Of a DNA stretch of 13,239 bases, positions 7,159 through 13,239 are shown piece after piece; position 1 is the first letter of the stretch, and each line of letters begins with the position of its first letter. A model generated the notes under the pieces. It made no database searches and was not told the DNA's origin. It saw only the letters and a program-made list of their open reading frames with translations. The position numbers were made by a program, and so were the translations under genes. Source of the DNA: Nitrososphaerales archaeon TH526 (GTDB taxonomy: Archaea; Thermoproteota; Nitrososphaeria; Nitrososphaerales; Nitrososphaeraceae); assembly GCA_014523665.1 (NCBI GenBank), contig JAATVR010000280.1, forward strand, positions 1 through 13,239, in the 5' to 3' direction.

Positions 7159-7382
7159 GAGCGCAGAAAGAGGGAGGGTGGTCTGGAGTTTTACTACAAA
7201 GAAGACATGGTCATTACAAATGATTTTGGCTGACCCCCCTCTCATCTGTGGATAATACTATGCAGATGAAGGTTAGATGCTGTGCCAAATGATGAGTACA
7301 CACTGGTCATCCAGGAGGCCAGATGAGCAGGATTACCAGCTATGAGAAGAGATCATCAGCTCTTCTGCCCAAGGGTCAAAAC

Positions 7383-7597
7383 ATGTCCATATCTAATGGG
7401 AGTACAACGAACTATTTTGACGCATACGAGAATAGTGGCCTAGGTATTTCGCTGAATTATCCTTCTGAATGGTTAAACAGTTATGGGGTTTAATGCCTCA
7501 AAACAAGGATGTAACTATAGATGACATTGCAACTCCTCAGTAGATCCCTGCCGTAACATCAAATGTATTCAATGTATTCATTGTATTCATTCCTTAA
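7383..7597 (+). pseudogene. PsbP-like secreted protein fragment, frameshifted and interrupted
   Basis: From the ATG at 7383 the frame reads MSISNGSTTNYFDAYENSGL then GISLNYPSEWLNSYGV and stops at 7491-7493. The YFxxYENSxxGISxxYPSxW pattern is the start of the PsbP-like domain seen in many secreted thaumarchaeal proteins. The next frame continues LMPQNKDVTIDDIATPQ, a TAG at 7541, then IPAVTSNV into a 9-bp tandem repeat. Just upstream another frame shows SSSAQGSK, resembling the end of a signal peptide. The whole is therefore a multiply damaged secreted-protein gene lacking most of its domain. Bases 7159-7382 hold further start-less scraps, e.g. DAVPNDEYTLVIQEAR followed by a TGA. Confidence 0.5.
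7562..7588 (+). repeat. Three tandem 9-bp units (AATGTATTC)
   Basis: AATGTATTC, AATGTATTC and ATTGTATTC follow each other directly, and a fourth unit is cut after ATT. The triplication sits exactly between the PsbP-like remnant and the terminase remnant. It may mark a slippage-prone rearrangement junction or a short binding-site array. Confidence 0.6.
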
Positions 7598-7619
7598 CTT
7601 TAGTTTCATTCTATTTTAT

Positions 7620-8352
7620 TACCTAGACTACACGTACGGACTTGACAGGATTTACACAAGAGGAAATACAGCAGGCCAAAGCCTCACCTTCATTCGAAAG
7701 AGAATACAATCTAAAGTACTTAGGTCTTATCGGCAATGTATTCCATACGAAGGACATTGAAGTAGCAGTTCAAAAGGGTAAGAGATTTGTAGACAACAAG
7801 ATGTCTGCAAACTCATATACTCAGAAGAGCGTTGGGCTTGACCCTGGATTTGGCTCTAGTAACTTCGGAGTCTGCATAACAGAGTTGATTGATGGCACGG
7901 TTAATGTGCTCCATGCCGAAGAGTATCATAGGCCTGACTTTAACGAGATGATAAAGATAACTGTGCAGTTACTTCAGAAGTATGACATTCGCTTTGATAA
8001 CTCCTGCCGCATATTCGTAGATGGTGCTAATCCTTCCTTCATATCCACGTTGAAGCAAGAAGTAAATGAAGACTCTGACTATATCAAGCAGATAGACTAC
8101 TACAAGCACAACTATCCTAGTGTATATGAATTGCAGTTCCTACAACAGAATATGTTTGTGATTCCAGTTCCATTTGCCAAAGAGCATAAGGGTATGCTGG
8201 CACATGCGAAGGAACTTATGGAATATCAGAATGGGTATGTAGCCATTAACCCAAGTCATACTAAACTAATCACTGCATTGAGGACTGCAGTTGAGAACCA
8301 GCTGTTACTGCTGCGTAAACCCCAGATCTGTTCTTCTGTTAGTCTCCCGTAA
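7620..8352 (+). pseudogene. Viral terminase large subunit, nuclease-domain remnant
   Basis: The frame from the TTG at 7642 (236 codons) contains FTQEEIQQAKASPSFEREYN, the linker typical of terminase large subunits. An RNase H-like nuclease core follows, with VGLDPGFGSSNFGVC (Asp67) and RIFVDGANPSFI (Asp127) as the first two acidic catalytic strands. The preceding linker residues YLDYTYGLDRIYT are in another frame (7620-7658), so a frameshift lies near 7655. The N-terminal ATPase motor (Walker A/B) is absent. After TALRTAVEN (about 8307) the family sequence stops and an unrelated tail leads to a TAA at 8350, so the third catalytic Asp is lost. Terminases package DNA into heads of tailed viruses, so this is a provirus remnant that should be inactive. 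Confidence 0.72.
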
Positions 8353-8553
8353 TAGTCATGGTACTCTCCTATCCTCCGGGAGTGTGAACCATTTTTGACA
8401 TAAAGATTGGGCTCAAGAATCATCATGGGCCGCTCTTATTATGGCTCGAGGTTTAATGTATGTCATAACTAATTAATGTAAGAAATCTGGGATGTGGGGA
8501 AGTCTATAGTCAATATTTAAGAATAAATCCTCAAATACAAGTATCATCTACTT
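8353..8553. other. Short stretch with no confident gene
   Basis: Two hundred bases between remnants. A plus-strand scrap near 8408-8482 (WAQESSWAALIMARGLMYVI to a TAA) looks protein-like but has no start. A loose CTCCCG/CGGGAG pair at 8344-8349 and 8377-8382 could form a weak stem. Confidence 0.3.
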
Positions 8554-8908
8554 GTGTCGCAATTGTACTCTCGTATCAAAAGTGTGTCGCTAATTCTTGG
8601 ATTATTTTTGATAGGTACGCTTGGATTATCTTGTTTGTCTACTACTTTTTTTAAACAACAAGACCTTACGCTAGCTCAACAACACATTCCAACATAGGAA
8701 TCTCGTAATAGATTTAGGAAATGGAGTAAAGACTAACGCCCAACTTACTATTCCTGCCGATGGCAAAGGGCCATTTCCTGGTGTTTTACTTATTCCTGGT
8801 GGTGGAGCAGCAGATATGAATTATAGTTTAGGCTATACTCATATTGATAAGGAAACAGGCTCAAAGATATATCCACCTATGATCAAAGCAATGAAGAACA
8901 TCCATTGA
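8554..8908 (+). pseudogene. Secreted alpha/beta-hydrolase, frameshifted and truncated
   Basis: From the GTG at 8554 the frame reads a basic N-terminus and hydrophobic core (SLILGLFLIGTLGLSCLS), a signal peptide, then KQQDLTLAQQHIPT and a TAG near 8695. The next frame continues directly as NLVIDLGNGVKTNAQLTIPA, then GPFPGVLLIPGGGAADMNY and HIDKETGSKIYPP. This is the N-terminal half of dienelactone-hydrolase-like serine hydrolases, including the oxyanion-hole strand (LLIPGGG). After IYPP (about 8876) the similarity ends in a short tail MIKAMKNIH and a TGA. The nucleophile-elbow GxSxG, Asp and His are all missing. The enzyme would have hydrolysed esters outside the cell; this copy cannot. Confidence 0.65.
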
Positions 8909-9141
8909 GTAATTTGTATGAGTATATCAAGAGTTATTATAACAAGCGTCCTGATCTAATTAGCCGCAGAAAAAGAAGTGATTATGATATTCTTGATACC
9001 CCTACAATTACCAAAAAATTACAATCGGTCGTTAAATTTCTTGTTGACCTAGATTTCTTGAGCTTGGGGACATCTATGTCTACAAAGAATGATCCGCTAA
9101 ATCAGGCATACATTCACAAAAGTCTGACAAATTGGAGATAA
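8878..9141 (+). CDS. Unknown helical protein, probably 5'-truncated
   Basis: The frame reads YDQSNEEHPLSNLYEYIKSY from 8878, then LISRRKRSDYDILDTPTITK and LQSVVKFLVDLDFLSLGT, ending NWR at 9141. The first usable start is a TTG at 8905 (78 codons). However, protein-like sequence continues upstream of it to the point where the hydrolase similarity stops, and a TAA closes the frame near 8848. This suggests the real 5' end was removed by the same rearrangement. The helical LQSVVKFLVDLDFL segment followed by a polar turn resembles a winged-helix domain, but no family is identified. It converges with the integrase gene, 7 bases away. Confidence 0.4.
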   Translation, partial: YDQSNEEHPLSNLYEYIKSYYNKRPDLISRRKRSDYDILDTPTITKKLQSVVKFLVDLDFLSLGTSMSTKNDPLNQAYIHKSLTNWR

Positions 9142-9148
9142 AATTGGT

Positions 9149-10567
9149 TTAAGGCTGCAGTGAGGGTTTTGCTTTCAATATCCCCGAAGAGAACATTGAC
9201 TGGGCTAATACATTGAGCTGCTGTTGATCTGTTATTTTCCCTAGGCCTGCAATTAACTGGTTAATCATTTGTTCAGTGTTATTTAATCGTTCTTCAACTG
9301 ATATCAATCTATCTTGCTTCTGTTTTTCCGACTCCAATGTTTCATTATACGCATCATATGTCAATACCATTCTGCATTTGGCACAAAACTTCTGATCTGG
9401 TCTATTTGGTTCGTTACAATTAGGGCACTGCTTAGGTTTCAGCAAGTCTAATTCCTGGTTATCTTTTGGCAAGATCCCATATTCCTGAAGTATTGATTCT
9501 GAAGACTCGTTGCCAAAGTAATGTACATATTTTAGATGCATCTGCGAACGCGGCGACCAACCTGCATGTTGCCGTAATATGTGCTCTTTTAAATACTTTG
9601 ATTTCTGAGTTAGACTACTATGCCGTCTGATATATGGATTCCATGGTTTTCTTAACAGTTCTCTAATTCTTTGTACGTCCGCAGGGGGAAGGCAATTAGC
9701 ACTCTGGAGTAATCTTGGAAATAGATCTTTTTTATAGTTACTGTATGTCATTCGAATATATGAAAGCCCTATTGGTCTTCCCAAACTCTTTCTCGTACCT
9801 GCAAACAATGGTGCATCAAGGTTACTTGAGTGAGGATGTTCATGGTCTAAATAATCTTTTACATAAGGGAGCGAATCAATTAAAGGTATAGACCTCGAGC
9901 CTGTTTTACCCATCAGTATGACTTCTGCATATTGTTTATCTCCTGCATTCTTGAATACGAGATCTCTAATTCTTAACCTAATAAGCTCGTGTGGTCTGCA
10001 GCCACTGTCTCTAGACATAGCATGATAACATTTCATTCTCTTCGATGGACAATATTTCAGAAATAAAAGATCATCCTCTTGTGACCAAAGATCTGATGGC
10101 TTGTATATGGATTGCTCTTTTCGTTTTAACTGGGGGATATTATCTACAACTTGTGGTTTTGGCCTTTTGTTTGGTTCAATATCAGGGTGGTACAACCATT
10201 TAAAGAAACGTAAGAAGTAAATCCCATACAAATTATATGTTCCAATCCACTTGTGTAACGGATCATCTTTTTCAGATTTTCTAAGGCGGTCAAGAAATGT
10301 TATTACCTCTTGCCTCGTTATCTGTTCAAACGGTTTATCATTATTGCTTTGAGAAAGCTTGCACAAAATTTTGATCACATTTCTCTTATAATAACTTGAA
10401 GGATTGATCTCTGTTTGCATTGATGCAATATATTCAACAATAATTGCAGCATTTCTTTTCGAAATCATTTGCAAGATCCTCTTACAGCCTGATTCTAGAT
10501 CTCTGGTTATGTTTTCAATTTTCTGGTCGAACAGAGGGTTATCTTCGTAGATATAGCCAATCCTCAT
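9149..10567 (-). CDS. Tyrosine recombinase/integrase with zinc ribbon and coiled-coil tail
   Basis: A 472-residue intact protein. Residues 1-150 form a helical core-binding (SAM-like) domain. Residues 160-350 form the catalytic domain with Arg191 (DSGCRPHELI), Lys221 (MGKTGSRSIPL), the Arg-His box NPYIRRHS (Arg315, His316), His334 (LRQHAGW) and nucleophile Tyr347 (HLKYVHYFG). The usual His of HxxR is replaced by Tyr312. A zinc ribbon follows, with Cys381-x2-Cys384 and Cys395-x2-Cys398, then a charged coiled coil at about 405-445. This architecture is recurrent among Nitrososphaeria integrases. The enzyme recombines short attachment sites to integrate or excise an element. A TATA-like sequence lies about 29 nt upstream of the ATG. 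It is the only intact mobile-element gene here, and no att pair was identified by eye. Confidence 0.88.
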   Translation of the reverse strand: MRIGYIYEDNPLFDQKIENITRDLESGCKRILQMISKRNAAIIVEYIASMQTEINPSSYYKRNVIKILCKLSQSNNDKPFEQITRQEVITFLDRLRKSEKDDPLHKWIGTYNLYGIYFLRFFKWLYHPDIEPNKRPKPQVVDNIPQLKRKEQSIYKPSDLWSQEDDLLFLKYCPSKRMKCYHAMSRDSGCRPHELIRLRIRDLVFKNAGDKQYAEVILMGKTGSRSIPLIDSLPYVKDYLDHEHPHSSNLDAPLFAGTRKSLGRPIGLSYIRMTYSNYKKDLFPRLLQSANCLPPADVQRIRELLRKPWNPYIRRHSSLTQKSKYLKEHILRQHAGWSPRSQMHLKYVHYFGNESSESILQEYGILPKDNQELDLLKPKQCPNCNEPNRPDQKFCAKCRMVLTYDAYNETLESEKQKQDRLISVEERLNNTEQMINQLIAGLGKITDQQQLNVLAQSMFSSGILKAKPSLQP

Positions 10568-10591
10568 TTTAATGTAGAAAGTACCAGGTTA

Positions 10592-10599
10592 CATATAAG
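10592..10599 (-). promoter_or_regulatory. TATA box of the integrase gene
   Basis: On the minus strand this reads CTTATATG, centred about 29 nt upstream of the ATG at 10567, which would give a start site a few bases before the ATG. The call rests on motif and spacing only. Confidence 0.4.
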
Positions 10600-11028
10600 C
10601 ACATATTATTACTGCGATTATATACATATAGTTGAGACCTTGAAGAGGTAGGGAAGGGGAAAAAGGCAGCATTAATGAGGTTAGATTTATTGGAGATTAC
10701 AAAAGACAAGTCCTCAAGACCTTTTATCCTGTAAACAAAGATTGTCAGTCAGGCAATAATAGGCGAATGTACAGGAACAGTTTCAATCGCTTTCTAAGAC
10801 ATATAGTACTCTCTGATTCACAAGTTTTGATAAACTTAAGGTCATAAAGTATTAGAGCGATGAAAATCAATTACGTTACCTATCTTTGGGATGACAAAAA
10901 AAGTTGGCCAGACTCCGCAGCGACATAGAATGCGCTGCCGTAAACCACTTCACTGAAATGAATGATATGGGCTTCAACATCGCACTGAAGTCGAACTTTC
11001 TTAAATTAGCTATAATTTGATCCCAAGT
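10600..11028. other. Intergenic stretch with conflicting short frames
   Basis: About 430 bases. A plus-strand frame at 10644-10847 is open for 67 codons (contains NEVRFIGDYKRQVLKTFYPV and RFLRHIVLSDSQVLINLRS) but lacks an upstream start. A 22-codon ORF at 10860-10928 reads MKINYVTYLWDDKKSWPDSA, and a shifted frame continues LARLRSDIECAAVNHFTEMN to a TGA at 11018. The minus strand is also open over 10876-11044 (MTYKYTWDQIIANLRKFDFS). None can be preferred; the first three may be decayed genes. Confidence 0.3.
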
Positions 11029-11029
11029 A

Positions 11030-11039
11030 TATTTATATG
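11030..11039 (+). promoter_or_regulatory. TATA box of the DUF1428-like gene
   Basis: TATTTATATG is centred about 28 nt before the ATG at 11063, the spacing expected for a leaderless archaeal transcript. This supports the ATG at 11063 over the TTG two codons upstream. Confidence 0.5.
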
Positions 11040-11062
11040 TCATAACTCGTCTGGTTTTGGCC

Positions 11063-11467
11063 ATGAGCAAATTAGATACAGGAGAAATCCCGAAGGATAG
11101 TATCAGCGTAGTCCAACACATTGTCTATCGAATACCAAATAGGAACCACGACTCCATGCTACGTCTCTGCGAGGAAGCAAGTGATATTTTTAGGGAAAGC
11201 GGTGGTCTGCGTCATGAGGTTTTTCAGCTCAACAATACCGATGTACCGTTAGGAGGCTTTGCTAGCATCGCCGGTATCATCTCAGCAGAGAAGGATGAGG
11301 AAGTCTGGCTGGAATTACTTCACTTCAGGGACCGCAAGCACATGAAGGAAGTAATTGCAAAAATGGAAAAGGATGAAAGATGCGAGCGTTCGTATAAGCA
11401 ATCCTTGGATTTGCTTAGCCCTGGGGCAGTCTTCATACTGGGAGAATTTGACCGCCTTACTGGTTAG
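11063..11467 (+). CDS. DUF1428-like dimeric alpha/beta-barrel protein
   Basis: A 134-residue protein (from ATG 11063, MSKLDTGEIPKDSISVVQHI). The pattern is VYRIPNRNHDSMLRLCEEAS (strand plus helix), then an EVFQLNNTDVPLGGFASI loop, EEVWLELLHFRDRKHMKEVI (second strand plus helix) and a PGAVFILGEFDRL strand. This matches the ferredoxin-like, dimeric alpha-beta barrel layout of DUF1428 and related small proteins (FVxxVPxxNxxAY...; DExVVxxWxxYxxR). Their biochemical role is unknown; relatives include monooxygenase-like and stress-associated proteins. The gene is intact, has its own TATA box, and is monocistronic. Codon use looks slightly more GC-rich than its neighbours. Confidence is good for the fold and moderate for the family. 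Confidence 0.65.
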   Translation: MSKLDTGEIPKDSISVVQHIVYRIPNRNHDSMLRLCEEASDIFRESGGLRHEVFQLNNTDVPLGGFASIAGIISAEKDEEVWLELLHFRDRKHMKEVIAKMEKDERCERSYKQSLDLLSPGAVFILGEFDRLTG

Positions 11468-11530
11468 CTTTCCTAGGATGACAACAAACGTATTGCTAAA
11501 TAAGAGAAGCATACCTTATAGCCTAAAGAA

Positions 11531-11908
11531 GTGATTGACTATCTGCATGAAAAGGATGAAGATACGGATGATAAAAATGATGTTACCATGCCAACAGAAG
11601 AAAGGCAATATCGAGAAAGACTAAGACTTACGATTGGAGAACTCAAAACTAGCAGCAGCAAGGAACAAGATATCACTGACAACATGTATTGGTCTACAGA
11701 TAACAACCTGAGAAAACTTTTGAGGTATAGGCCTTCGATACAAGATATGGAGTTAATTCTTAGACCCATGTGTTATTTGGCTAAGTCTAAAAGACTTTTT
11801 GTTTACAATGATAACAGTTTAGAACATCGTAAATACTTCGTTACTTTACAACAGCAAATTATCGAATACTTTCTTGAGAAATATACTGTGAGAAGTAACG
11901 ATGGTTGA
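11531..11908 (+). CDS. Acidic hypothetical protein
   Basis: A 125-residue protein from a GTG at 11531; an in-frame TAG lies 12 bases upstream, so no longer start exists. The N-terminus is strongly acidic (DYLHEKDEDTDDKNDV), followed by helical charged segments (RQYRERLRLTIGELKTSSS) and a more hydrophobic C-terminal helix region (YFVTLQQQIIEYFLEKY). The shape suggests a soluble helical protein of unknown role. Its last codons overlap the ATG of a 44-codon frame at 11901. No family is recognised. Confidence 0.45.
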   Translation: MIDYLHEKDEDTDDKNDVTMPTEERQYRERLRLTIGELKTSSSKEQDITDNMYWSTDNNLRKLLRYRPSIQDMELILRPMCYLAKSKRLFVYNDNSLEHRKYFVTLQQQIIEYFLEKYTVRSNDG

Positions 11909-12035
11909 AGCAGAAACAGGAGCAGTTAGCAGCAGAAAAATCCCAAACAATAGTATGAGTAAAATGACTATACAAGCTAACAATCCCCTTACAACATTGC
12001 GTGTGATATTTGGCTCTGGAACCAGAAGCGAATGA
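11901..12035 (+). CDS. Possible 44-residue small protein overlapping the previous gene
   Basis: The frame starts MVEAETGAVSSRKIPNNSMS and ends LRVIFGSGTRSE at a TGA. It overlaps the end of the upstream gene by 8 bases, as in translationally coupled genes. From about 12008 another frame reads ALEPEANEVEEEAIEVATKD to a TAA at 12090, so the two may be halves of one acidic protein split by a frameshift near 12010-12020. Low complexity makes both readings uncertain. Confidence 0.22.
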   Translation: MVEAETGAVSSRKIPNNSMSKMTIQANNPLTTLRVIFGSGTRSE

Positions 12036-12091
12036 AGTAGAAGAAGAAGCAATAGAAGTAGCTACCAAAGACACAACCATGCTTGCCTAAG

Positions 12092-12283
12092 ATGATGAAA
12101 ATGATGACGGATAACCTGAGCGCAAAGCATTACTGGGACTTACACCATGAAGAACAAGAATTGTATTATATTGCTGACAGCGTGAACTGGCCAAGATATT
12201 CAGTTGGTTGGAAAGTAAGAGATGGTATTAGATTTAAAATTGAAGGAGATAAGATAGTCATGAAGAGAGTAAGTAGAACATAG
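12092..12283 (+). CDS. Small hypothetical protein
   Basis: A 63-residue protein from the ATG at 12092; a TTG at 12083 or ATGs at 12095-12104 are alternative starts. It contains KHYWDLHHEEQELYYIADSV, then a beta-type end WKVRDGIRFKIEGDKIVMKR. The strand-rich C-terminus (short alternating hydrophobics, gly turns) resembles the edge of an AbrB-like or OB-like fold, but the match is too weak to name. Its tail ends 127 bases before the strong hairpin at 12411. The His/Trp/Tyr content looks coding. Confidence 0.45.
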   Translation: MMKMMTDNLSAKHYWDLHHEEQELYYIADSVNWPRYSVGWKVRDGIRFKIEGDKIVMKRVSRT

Positions 12284-12410
12284 AATGAAAGTCTGCGGGT
12301 CAGTCGTAGAACACGAGATGGTCATTTCTGCAGTCTCATAGCTTTGTTAAGAGAATCAACAAAACACTAACTCCTTTTTTCTACCTTCTTATTAGAACCT
12401 AAACCAAACG

Positions 12411-12434
12411 AAGGTGGGTAACACTACCCACCTT
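12411..12434. terminator. Perfect 10-bp hairpin (AAGGTGGGTA / TACCCACCTT)
   Basis: The two arms are exact reverse complements around a 4-base ACAC loop, and the stem is GC-rich compared with its AT-rich surroundings. It follows a pyrimidine-rich tract (CTCCTTTTTTCTACC) at 12371-12385. It could end transcription from the small genes on its left. Archaeal terminators are usually plain T-runs, so a structured RNA end or protein-binding site is also possible. Confidence 0.5.
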
Positions 12435-12729
12435 GCAAATGTATACAAAGCATTGCGTGGACTTTTGACATGACCTTTTAGAACGTAATAACTACATAGC
12501 AATAGTGACACTTGAACATAATAGTCGATTATCTAGTTGTAGAAGATTGTCGGATAGGGCGAGAATTAAACCGTTAAATGCAAAGTCGCACTATCTTCTT
12601 CACACTACGATAGGATGTGTACTGTCTCACATGGAGGTGGTCGGTGGCGTCTGATATTACTGGCCAGCTTCATATTTTCATCTACGAAATAAAGGCCTTA
12701 ATAAGGACTGTCGAGTATCGTATAGTACG

Positions 12730-12749
12730 TCAGTTTTTCCAAAAACTGA
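12730..12749. repeat. 9-bp A/T-rich inverted repeat
   Basis: TCAGTTTTT and AAAAACTGA are separated by CC, giving T- and A-runs on opposite arms. This can act as a bidirectional terminator-like element; the 2-base spacer means the top pairs would open in a real hairpin. It lies 64 bases downstream of the minus-strand membrane-peptide gene that ends at 12813. Confidence 0.35.
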
Positions 12750-12812
12750 ATAATTTCACAACGGGGTTGGTTGTCTGATACCCTCCAACTCCATATATCA
12801 CATTTTTTTATA

Positions 12813-12917
12813 TTATGTTATGTAATGCACCGCTATCGACAGCACTACTGTCACAATTATTGCTGCCGACGTTCCAAAAAAGTAAATGTAGGTAGCCAAC
12901 CAAGTTGCTAGTCCCAT
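12813..12917 (-). CDS. 34-residue single-helix membrane peptide
   Basis: The ORF reads MGLATWLATYIYFFGTSAAI, then IVTVVLSIAVHYIT and a TAA at 12813. Nearly the whole length is a hydrophobic helix of 22-28 residues with small residues in the middle (GTSAA), typical of small membrane subunits. A purine tract (CAGGAAA) lies just upstream of the ATG at 12917, and an in-frame TAG precedes it. No family is recognised; small subunits of respiratory or transporter complexes look like this, but no partner gene is nearby. Confidence 0.4.
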   Translation of the reverse strand: MGLATWLATYIYFFGTSAAIIVTVVLSIAVHYIT

Positions 12918-13209
12918 AAATTTCCTGATTGCCTACCTTTCCTAACAACCAGTTTCATAATTTGTCGTGGAAGAATCCAACGAAAGGACCATTCCAACAA
13001 GTACGGCCTTGGTAACAAAATCCATAGACCTCAAACAGACAGACCCGTAACTAGCATTGAGATCATAAAATAGAAGAATCAGAAGAAGATGATTAGTGGA
13101 GTAAATAATGTAAAATCGTTGCAGAAAGGTTAAAAACACCTAGAGCTACCATAATACTGCTTCATTCAGATCTGTCTGCAAACATGAAGATTTCACAAAA
13201 AAATACCTC
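12918..13209. other. Right-hand intergenic stretch
   Basis: A plus-strand frame at 12967-13050 starts at a GTG (MEESNERTIPTSTALVTKSI), is 27 codons long, and is divergent from the membrane-peptide gene. It is too short to call. The longer minus-strand frame at 12942-13139 is hydrophobic, biased and judged antisense noise. Confidence 0.3.
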
Positions 13210-13229
13210 ATAGAGCCCCGTGGCTCTAT
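13210..13229. terminator. Perfect 8-bp hairpin at the window edge
   Basis: ATAGAGCC and GGCTCTAT are exact reverse complements around a CCGT loop. The stem is GC-rich at its top, in AT-rich surroundings, with an A-run (CACAAAAAAATACC) just before it. For a minus-strand gene entering from the right, that run would be a T-run after the hairpin, the classical intrinsic-terminator order. The gene itself is outside the window. Confidence 0.45.
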
Positions 13230-13239
13230 CATCTTGCTT

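Larger units (their letters stand above)
12284..12812. other. Non-coding stretch with two hairpins
   Basis: About 530 bases with no open frame longer than about 40 codons that looks protein-like. It holds the perfect hairpin at 12411-12434 and the A/T stem at 12730-12749, each listed separately. No tRNA, rRNA or CRISPR pattern is visible. Confidence 0.5.

Noticed and set aside
10876..11121. Minus-strand 81-codon ORF overlapping the start of the DUF1428-like gene
   Set aside because: Its 5' part is antisense to a well-supported gene and promoter. The remaining stretch competes with an equally plausible plus-strand frame, so no call is made.
11846..12080. Two overlapping minus-strand Leu/Ser-rich ORFs
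   Set aside because: They are antisense to Gln/Glu/Lys-rich plus-strand coding, which always yields Leu/Ser/Phe-rich shadows.
12942..13139. Minus-strand 65-codon hydrophobic ORF
   Set aside because: Composition fits the antisense of a polar plus-strand frame. There is no start context or recognisable pattern.
1..13239. tRNA, rRNA or CRISPR array
   Set aside because: No TTCGA-type T-loop within a cloverleaf, no rRNA-like conserved blocks and no regularly spaced repeats were found by eye, so no tRNA attachment site for the integrase can be proposed.
3687..13239. Sequencing error as the sole cause of all broken frames
   Set aside because: Several lesions are stop codons or hard truncations rather than homopolymer slips, and long genes (472 and 175 codons) are intact. 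Some single-base shifts (e.g. at the A-run near 7000) could still be errors.

Overview
The window looks like part of the chromosome of a low-GC ammonia-oxidising archaeon of the Nitrososphaeria (Thaumarchaeota), perhaps close to Nitrosocosmicus/Nitrososphaera. This rests on AT-rich DNA, TATA boxes about 26-28 nt before start codons (leaderless transcripts), a small C2H2 zinc-finger protein, a tyrosine recombinase with a C-terminal zinc ribbon, a secreted alpha/beta-hydrolase remnant and a PsbP-like secreted fragment. The lineage is inferred from protein style; no rRNA or tRNA gene was found to confirm it.

Layout. (1) 1-3,300: the 3' part of a SAM methyltransferase, a C2H2 zinc-finger gene, a long non-coding stretch with an operator-like palindrome, a short HEAT-repeat gene, a very basic coiled-coil protein, a frameshifted Cys-rich zinc protein, and two small hypothetical genes. 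(2) 3,300-6,100, mostly minus strand: a small hypothetical gene, a glycosyltransferase pseudogene broken by two frameshifts and one nonsense codon, two short ORFs lying in one frame but split by two stops, and an intact four-helix membrane protein. (3) 6,100-9,150: a gene graveyard. It holds an exported-protein frame without a start codon, a minus-strand fragment with an internal stop, a D/N-rich fragment, a PsbP-like fragment, a 9-bp tandem triplication, a viral terminase large-subunit nuclease remnant, a frameshifted and truncated secreted hydrolase, and an unknown reading frame that begins where the hydrolase similarity stops. (4) 9,149-10,567: a full-length integrase on the minus strand. 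(5) 10,568-13,239: a DUF1428-like protein, several small hypothetical genes, a perfect 10-bp hairpin, a 34-residue membrane peptide, and another perfect hairpin at the right edge.

Reading as a whole. The integrase, the terminase remnant and the mosaic of truncated genes fit the residue of a head-tail provirus or other integrated element that has lost its structural genes. Several breaks are single-base indels, but others are stop codons or hard truncations, and the 472-codon integrase and 175-codon membrane gene are intact. Sequencing error alone is therefore an unlikely explanation. I found no CRISPR array, no intact defence operon and no clear complete novel system. The strongest leads are the decayed proviral segment, the chimeric junction near 8,876, and the Zn-ribbon integrase with its non-canonical catalytic box.
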